A DNA stretch of 64,000 bases, taken from RGIG3002 sp964449325. GTDB taxonomy: Bacteria; Bacillota; Clostridia; Lachnospirales; Lachnospiraceae. Under the pieces are notes generated by a model. That model saw only the letters and a list, made by a program, of their open reading frames with translations, ran no database searches and had not been told where the DNA came from. The stretch's first letter is position 1. Every line of letters starts with the position of its first letter. Made by a program: the position numbers and the translations under genes. This document shows, piece after piece, positions 58,907 to 64,000 of this stretch. The stretch spans positions 1 to 64,000 of the forward strand of contig CAYUYJ010000011.1 of NCBI GenBank assembly GCA_964449325.1, read 5' to 3'.

Positions 58907-59893
58907 CTATTTATCATCATACAAATGACAGCATACCTTATGACCGTTTCCCATATCCTTCATAACAGGCGCCTGTTTTTTACAGATTTCCATACATTCC
59001 TTACAACGGGTATGGAACTTACAGCCTGCAGGCGGATTTGCCGGAGAAGGAATACTTCCTTCCAGAATAATCCGGTCTAACTTAGCATCCGGATCCGGAA
59101 TCGGAATCGCAGAAAACAATGCCTTCGTATAGGGATGTAACGGTTCTTTGAAAATATCTGCCGTCTCTCCTGTTTCTACAAGACTTCCCAGATACATAAC
59201 ACCAACCGTATCGGAAATATGTTCTACAACGGAAAGGTCATGAGAAATAAATAAATACGTCAAGTTATATTTTTCCTGTAAATCCTTTAACAGATTAATA
59301 ATCTGCGCCTGAATGGAAACATCCAGTGCAGATACCGGCTCATCACACACGATAAATTCCGGATTTAAAGCAAGTGCTCTGGCAATACAGATACGCTGTC
59401 TCTGACCACCCGAAAACTCATGCGGATAACGGTCTTTATGATACTCCTGTAATCCACAGGCATTCATAATACCGGAAATATAGGAATCCAACTCGTTTTT
59501 TGGAACCAGATTGTGCTCTCTGACCGCTTCGGTAATAATTTCTCCTACCGGTAGTCTGGGAGACAAACTGGAATACGGATCCTGAAAAATAATCTGCATT
59601 TTCGTACGCAAATGACGCAGTTCCTTTTTCGTCATTTTGCTGACATCCTGACCATTGAATATAATTTCACCATCCGTTTTGTCAAGCAATCTCAAAATGG
59701 TACGTCCCGTAGTAGATTTTCCGCAACCGGATTCTCCAACCAAACCCATTGTTGTACCTCTTTTGAGGGAAAAGCTTACATCATCTACTGCTTTTACGAC
59801 ACCCTTTGTAGTACCAACAAAGTCACCTTTTATCGGAAAGTATTTCTTTAAATGGGATATTTCCAAAATGTTATCTGTTTTTGCCTGTTCCAT
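58907..59893 (-). CDS. oppF: Oligopeptide ABC transporter ATP-binding protein OppF
   Basis: This 328-residue ATPase powers oligopeptide import. Walker A GESGCGKST (near residue 54), the OppF-type Q-loop IIFQDPYSSLSPRLPVGEI, the signature LSGGQRQRICIARAL and Walker B FIVCDEPVSALD are present. The C-terminal oligopeptide/dipeptide motif has SPANPPAGCKFHTRC and cysteines (CMEIC), which may hold a 4Fe-4S cluster, as in Opp/Dpp ATPases. It follows oppD with the start codon touching the oppD stop (ATGG/TTAATT junction). It pairs with OppD. Confidence 0.93.
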   Translation of the reverse strand: MEQAKTDNILEISHLKKYFPIKGDFVGTTKGVVKAVDDVSFSLKRGTTMGLVGESGCGKSTTGRTILRLLDKTDGEIIFNGQDVSKMTKKELRHLRTKMQIIFQDPYSSLSPRLPVGEIITEAVREHNLVPKNELDSYISGIMNACGLQEYHKDRYPHEFSGGQRQRICIARALALNPEFIVCDEPVSALDVSIQAQIINLLKDLQEKYNLTYLFISHDLSVVEHISDTVGVMYLGSLVETGETADIFKEPLHPYTKALFSAIPIPDPDAKLDRIILEGSIPSPANPPAGCKFHTRCKECMEICKKQAPVMKDMGNGHKVCCHLYDDK

Positions 59894-61060
59894 TTAATTA
59901 TTCTCCTTTCCTTTGTTTTCTGCACAGCGGTAACAGCTTACCACATGCGTATCGGATAACGATATCGCTTCAGGGTAAGCGCCTTCACATCCTGCAACAC
60001 ACATTTCACAACGATCTTTAAAATAACAGTAATTCGGCATATCAACCGGATTCGGTACTTTACCGGGAATGCTGTATAAACGATCAACTTTTTTTCCTAC
60101 TACCGGCTTGGAATTCATCAGTCCAATCGTATAGGGATGTTGTGGGTTTTTGAAAATCTCTTCTACCGTACCCTTTTCCACAACCCGTCCGGCATACATA
60201 ACAACCACATAATCTGCCATTTCCGCAATGACACCTAAATCATGGGTAATCAACATAATGGAGCTGTTGATTTTGTCCTTTAATCCCCGCAACAAATCCA
60301 GAATCTGTGCTTGAATCGTTACATCCAACGCAGTAGTCGGTTCATCGGCAACAATCAGCTTCGGATTGCAGGCAAGTCCCATGGCAATCATAATACGTTG
60401 ACGCATACCGCCGGAAAGTTCATGGGGATACATCTTATAAACACCGTCTTTGTTGGCAATTCCAACAAGTTCCAGCATCTCCAGAGTACGTTTTTTTACT
60501 TCCTCCTTGGACATTGTCGGGTTGTGAAGCTTAATAACCTCGTCTACCTGATCACCGATACGGAATACGGGATTTAAGGAGGTCATAGGCTCCTGAAAAA
60601 TCATAGACATATAGTTACCGCGAAGTTTCTGCATTTCGCTTGCCGGCGCCTTCACAACATCTATTACCTGTTCACCGGTATTAAAACGAATCTGTCCCTG
60701 CACGGTCTGTCCCTGTGGACGTTGTACAAGCTGGAGCATGGAAAGACTGGTTACGGATTTTCCGCAACCTGACTCGCCAACAATACCTACCGTTTTTCCT
60801 ACCGGAACATCAAAGGAAACCCCATCTACTGCTTTTACCGTACCAATATCGGTAAAAAAGTACGTATGCACATCATCAAATTCCACAACATTTTCCGGAT
60901 TTTTCATCTGTGTTATATATTCCGATTCGGGAATATTCTTCCGATTTCTCTGCTTTTCTATTTCCGAAGTGATTTTTCTGTTTTCCTTTGAAATCGCTCT
61001 GGATTCTTTTGCAGAGATATAATTTACATCTTTTTTTCTGCCATTTCCAAATAATGCCAT
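59894..61060 (-). CDS. oppD: Oligopeptide ABC transporter ATP-binding protein OppD
   Basis: This 388-residue ATPase has Walker A GESGCGKSV, Q-loop MIFQEPMTSLNPVFRIGDQ, signature LSGGMRQRIMIAMGL and Walker B LIVADEPTTALD. The C-terminal Cys-rich region YCYFKDRCEMCVAGC is the OppD-type 4Fe-4S motif. The first 60 residues (GRKKDVNYISAKESRAISKENRKITSEIEKQRN) are a basic extension that typical OppD (about 330 residues) lacks. It works with OppF on the OppBC permease. It is 17 bases after oppC. Confidence 0.93.
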   Translation of the reverse strand: MALFGNGRKKDVNYISAKESRAISKENRKITSEIEKQRNRKNIPESEYITQMKNPENVVEFDDVHTYFFTDIGTVKAVDGVSFDVPVGKTVGIVGESGCGKSVTSLSMLQLVQRPQGQTVQGQIRFNTGEQVIDVVKAPASEMQKLRGNYMSMIFQEPMTSLNPVFRIGDQVDEVIKLHNPTMSKEEVKKRTLEMLELVGIANKDGVYKMYPHELSGGMRQRIMIAMGLACNPKLIVADEPTTALDVTIQAQILDLLRGLKDKINSSIMLITHDLGVIAEMADYVVVMYAGRVVEKGTVEEIFKNPQHPYTIGLMNSKPVVGKKVDRLYSIPGKVPNPVDMPNYCYFKDRCEMCVAGCEGAYPEAISLSDTHVVSCYRCAENKGKENN

Positions 61061-61077
61061 TTCTATCCCTGCCTTTC

Positions 61078-62826
61078 TTATCGTTTCATTTTCGGGTCAA
61101 ATGCATCCCTGAGTCCGTCACCGACAAAGTTAAATCCAAGTACGGTGAGCAGAATCAGCATACCTGCCGGAATCCATACAAACCAGTAATTATTCATAAC
61201 ATAAATATCATTTACCGCATTAATAATATTACCCCAGGAAGCATATGGATATTTTACTCCTAATCCCAAGAAGCTTAAGGTTGCCTCCGAAAGAATTACA
61301 TTACCTAAATCCATGGTTGCAATAACAATAAGCTGTGGAACAACGTTCGGAATTAAGTGTTTGAAAATACGGTGCACGGTACGGATACCGGTTGCTTCTG
61401 CAGCAATCATAAATTCCTGTTCCCGCAAGGACAAAATCTGTCCACGCACCATTCTTGCAACACTTGGCCAGCTTAATACACCAAGAATAATACAAAGCAT
61501 ATAGATACGGATACGACCATCCAGTTTATAGTAATCCATAATAGAGCCTAAAATAATATAAAGCGGCATGGAAGGAATACACTGAATAATCTCCACCAGA
61601 CGCATCAAAATGTTATCTACCCATTTTCCGAAATAACCGGCAACACCACCGATAATAATACCAATAACGATTTCAATGATAACGACTACAAACCCAATCA
61701 TCAAAGAAATCCTGCCGCCGTACATCAGGCGGGTCAAAACATCCATGCCGTTACCGTCTGTTCCTATCCAATGCGTTTTGGAAGGTGACTCAAAAACGGA
61801 GTTTACGGAAATAGTCTGGTATCTTCTAATCGTATATTGTTCGTTTTTACGCTCTAATTTATAGGTTTCTTCTTCTCCGGCTTCATTCATGTAAACAAAT
61901 TCGTTTTGGTCATCTGCAATGGCATTTGTCACTGCCTGTTTAAAGTCTACCGATAAAAATTCTCCGCTTCCCAAAGCACTGATTGCCATATTAGAAAGAC
62001 TTGCATACTCTGCACCGTCTTTCGTAAAGAAAATTGCACTTTCTGACTCCGTGTCATATTCCACCTTGTAAGTAGTTCCGTCAGCGGAAAAGCTGTTCTG
62101 TTTTTCGTTCATGGCAAGCTCTGCCTGATAACGAAACTCATAGGAAAGTTTTGTATCTGCGCTGTACGTATTGAAAATCTTTTTTGTAGCAATAGCAAGC
62201 TCTCTATTCTGAGCCAGCGTATAGAATTTTCCGCTTCGGTAAACACGATACTTACTTCCCTCTGCTTCAAATTCCTCTTCTCCTGCTTCCATTGCCTTCT
62301 TGCAGGCATCCTTTACCGTATCCGAAAGACTGCCCTCTGTCGTTTCTTTAAAAGTATACTTTCCTTTTAAAGCTGTCACCTCAGCAATTTCGGAAAGTCC
62401 GAAAATCCGGTAAAAATCTTCCCCGTCTTTTACTAATGTATATTCTAAGTCCTTTACCACAAAACTATCTTCGCCTTTATTGACAGCCAGAATAAATTGT
62501 GCGCTTGCGGTAGGGGGTAAAGTAACTCCATCCGCATTTATATACAGAAAATCTTTATTGACTGTTGCACCTGCATAGTCTTTTAATGCTGTTTCTGTAG
62601 TACGAAAAACTTCTGTTTCTCCATAAGGACTAAGTAATCCTCCTACAAAAGAAAACAAAAACATGATAACCAAAATAGCAAGACCGATAATTGCTAATTT
62701 ATTTCTGAAAAAACGTTTCACAACAAGCATGGACGGAGATAATACTCGAACACGCTGCTCATCATCCAATGCCATAGACTGACTGATGTGTTTATTTTCT
62801 GCATTATTAGATTCTAATTCTGCCAT
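61078..62826 (-). CDS. oppC: OppC permease with a large extracytoplasmic repeat insertion
   Basis: This 582-residue protein is nearly twice the usual OppC length (about 300). After the N-terminal cytoplasmic tail and first helix (residues 44-66), residues about 70-345 form an extra extracytoplasmic region. Four units of about 50-65 residues follow a common pattern: Ala-rich helix, acidic bend, F..xxGxxY, then a short strand (for example AMEAGEEEFEAEGSKYRVY and AMNEKQNSFSADGTTYKVE). The permease core then begins HWIGTDGNGMDVLTRLMYGGR and ends with five more helices, including EAA-motif EATGIRTVHRIFKHLIPN. The insertion may help capture peptides or meet the wall. Permease assignment is secure. 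Confidence 0.9.
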   Translation of the reverse strand: MAELESNNAENKHISQSMALDDEQRVRVLSPSMLVVKRFFRNKLAIIGLAILVIMFLFSFVGGLLSPYGETEVFRTTETALKDYAGATVNKDFLYINADGVTLPPTASAQFILAVNKGEDSFVVKDLEYTLVKDGEDFYRIFGLSEIAEVTALKGKYTFKETTEGSLSDTVKDACKKAMEAGEEEFEAEGSKYRVYRSGKFYTLAQNRELAIATKKIFNTYSADTKLSYEFRYQAELAMNEKQNSFSADGTTYKVEYDTESESAIFFTKDGAEYASLSNMAISALGSGEFLSVDFKQAVTNAIADDQNEFVYMNEAGEEETYKLERKNEQYTIRRYQTISVNSVFESPSKTHWIGTDGNGMDVLTRLMYGGRISLMIGFVVVIIEIVIGIIIGGVAGYFGKWVDNILMRLVEIIQCIPSMPLYIILGSIMDYYKLDGRIRIYMLCIILGVLSWPSVARMVRGQILSLREQEFMIAAEATGIRTVHRIFKHLIPNVVPQLIVIATMDLGNVILSEATLSFLGLGVKYPYASWGNIINAVNDIYVMNNYWFVWIPAGMLILLTVLGFNFVGDGLRDAFDPKMKR

Positions 62827-62839
62827 GATTATCTCCTTT

Positions 62840-63826
62840 CTAATTGATTCTTACTCTGGGATCTACTACTGCATACAAAATATCTGCAATCAGGTTTCCG
62901 AGCAATACTAAAATAGCTAAAAATAACATATAAAACATAGAAAACGGAATGTCACCGTTTACCATAGACTGATAGGATGTGTATCCGATTCCCGGAATCT
63001 GGAATAACGTTTCCGTAATCAGCGCACCACCAAACAAACTTGGAACAGAAGCACCAAGCAAGGTAATAATCGGAATTAATGTATTACGGAATGCATGATG
63101 ATTAATAACCTTATTTTCCGGAAGTCCTTTCGCACGTGCCGTACGGATAAAGTCAGAGTTTAATACCTCCAACATATTGGTTCTCGTATATCGCATCAAA
63201 CTACCGATACTTACAATGGTCAAGGTAATAACAGGCAGTATCATGTGCTGCGCCATATCCAGTATCTGTCCGACAGGACCATAGGTTTCATGCATACGTC
63301 CAACAATACCGTACAAATCCACCCAGCCTAATTTTACGGAAAAGACATATTTTAAGATGGTGGCGAAAAAGAAAGAAGGAAGGGAAATACCTACCAAAGC
63401 TACTACCGTCACGGTATAGTCAATTTTGCTGTACTGCTTTCTGGCAGCAATAATACCTGCCGGAATCGCAATCAAAATTTCTAAAATAAAGGATGCAGCA
63501 GATAACGCAAAGGAATACCAAATGACATCCTTGAACTTTTCAATAACCGGCTTGTTCCACTGCCAGGAATCTCCAAAATCACCGGTTACGGCATTTCCAA
63601 GCCATTGTACATATCCCGGGATAATTCCCTTGTCCAGACCATATGCTTTTTCTAACTGCTCCAGCAGTTCACTGTAACTCTTTGAGCCCGGCTGCTGTGC
63701 CATGGTTCTTGCCTTTGTTTCTACATAGGAAGAAGGCAGACAACGCATAACCGAATAAATTATCAGCCCCACAAAGAAAAGAATAATGACACTCTGCAAA
63801 AGTCTCTTTGCCAAAAATTTCTTCAT
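62840..63826 (-). CDS. oppB: Oligopeptide ABC transporter permease OppB
   Basis: This 328-residue permease has six predicted helices. The N-terminus FLAKRLLQSVIILFFVGLIIYSVMRCLPSS is typical of OppB/DppB. The EAA motif TARAKGLPENKVINHHAFRNTLIPIITLLG contacts the ATPases. It pairs with OppC in the membrane to form the peptide channel. It follows oppA, with a terminator-like hairpin in the gap, so part of its expression depends on readthrough. ATG 63826 follows GGAGTGATGGGTA. Confidence 0.94.
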   Translation of the reverse strand: MKKFLAKRLLQSVIILFFVGLIIYSVMRCLPSSYVETKARTMAQQPGSKSYSELLEQLEKAYGLDKGIIPGYVQWLGNAVTGDFGDSWQWNKPVIEKFKDVIWYSFALSAASFILEILIAIPAGIIAARKQYSKIDYTVTVVALVGISLPSFFFATILKYVFSVKLGWVDLYGIVGRMHETYGPVGQILDMAQHMILPVITLTIVSIGSLMRYTRTNMLEVLNSDFIRTARAKGLPENKVINHHAFRNTLIPIITLLGASVPSLFGGALITETLFQIPGIGYTSYQSMVNGDIPFSMFYMLFLAILVLLGNLIADILYAVVDPRVRIN

Positions 63827-63941
63827 TACCCATCACTCCTGATTGTTTTTTCTTTCATTCATAATCTATAATCAAATACCTTCCATCCTGCTTTACCAAG
63901 AAAACGGTATCTATTATCCGACTTTAAAACGACATTTTACC

Positions 63942-63961
63942 AAAAAAGCTGCCGCAACTTT
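63942..63961 (-). terminator. Terminator/attenuator between oppA and oppB
   Basis: On the minus strand AAAGTTG and CAGCTTT pair (one G-U) around a CGG loop, and the right arm runs into six T. It lies 11 bases after the oppA stop codon. It would make the binding protein more abundant than the permease. Confidence 0.7.
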
Positions 63962-63972
63962 ATCTGTCCTGC

Positions 63973-64000
63973 TTATTTCTTTTCATAGCCCTCTAAAGGT
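63973..64000 (-). CDS. oppA: C-terminal end of a solute-binding protein (oppA), cut by the window edge
   Basis: The last visible codons read PLEGYEKK and a TAA stop at 63973-63975. The position upstream of oppB in the same strand and the typical charged C-terminus suggest the peptide-binding lipoprotein OppA. Only eight residues lie in the window, so this is position-based. Confidence 0.55.

Overview
The window reads as chromosomal DNA of a low-to-mid-GC Gram-positive anaerobe of class Clostridia, most probably family Lachnospiraceae. The reasons are the clustering of rplU-prp-rpmA-obg-yhbY-nadD-yqeK-rsfS, an rpmA product with the cleavable N-terminal extension plus its Prp protease, a histidine operon with hisZ and a HisF-like/HisI/HisE fusion, a LexA/LysM (YneA-like) SOS pair, and paired TIGR03960/TIGR03936 radical SAM genes. 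No rRNA, tRNA, CRISPR array or insertion sequence was recognised. This assignment is by gene content only.

Region 1 (1-19 kb) is accessory and regulation-rich. It holds a cytidylate-kinase-like protein and a short undecaprenyl-diphosphate-synthase-like protein. A three-gene operon follows: a membrane protein joining a predicted bis-haem four-histidine module to a DUF454 domain, then two CydDC-like half ABC exporters. Next is a PadR-controlled divergent cluster (a frameshifted AbrB-like regulator, DUF998, an ATC-hydrolase-family protein and a HEAT protein). Two TetR regulators come with an LCMT-type methyltransferase and a heterodimeric ABC exporter. A MacB/FtsX-type ABC pair has a permease with striking aromatic four-residue repeats. 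The region ends with a convergent DtxR/MntR-type metalloregulator. Three of the transporter operons carry a TTAG-N6-CTAA palindrome at or next to the promoter. This matches the core of DtxR/IdeR boxes, so the region may be one iron- or metal-responsive transport regulon.

Region 2 (19-45 kb) is mostly housekeeping. It contains dtd, an AI-2E family permease, a TtcA-like tRNA thiolase overlapping a tyrosine recombinase, and the lexA/LysM divergon with several SOS-box-like sites. The ribosome and GTPase cluster follows, with a candidate L21 leader. After it come a NUDIX hydrolase, an RNase E/G-family protein, two radical-SAM-associated proteins, the operon hisZ-G-D-B-(F-like)IE, recU, pseudouridine synthases, an SDR, a YgiQ-family protein and a HAD phosphatase.

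Region 3 (45-64 kb) covers envelope and core functions: a YlbJ-like membrane protein, a MraY-family transferase, a secreted amidase, a DivIVA/ATPase-B-like coiled coil, coaD, rsmD, a type II topoisomerase pair that looks more like ParC/ParE than gyrase, a histidine phosphatase, leuD/leuC with a divergent LysR regulator, and an oligopeptide operon (oppA tail, oppB, oppC, oppD, oppF and a small membrane protein). The oppC product carries a roughly 275-residue extracytoplasmic insertion that appears to hold four internal repeats. A hairpin with a T-tract separates oppA from oppBCDF.
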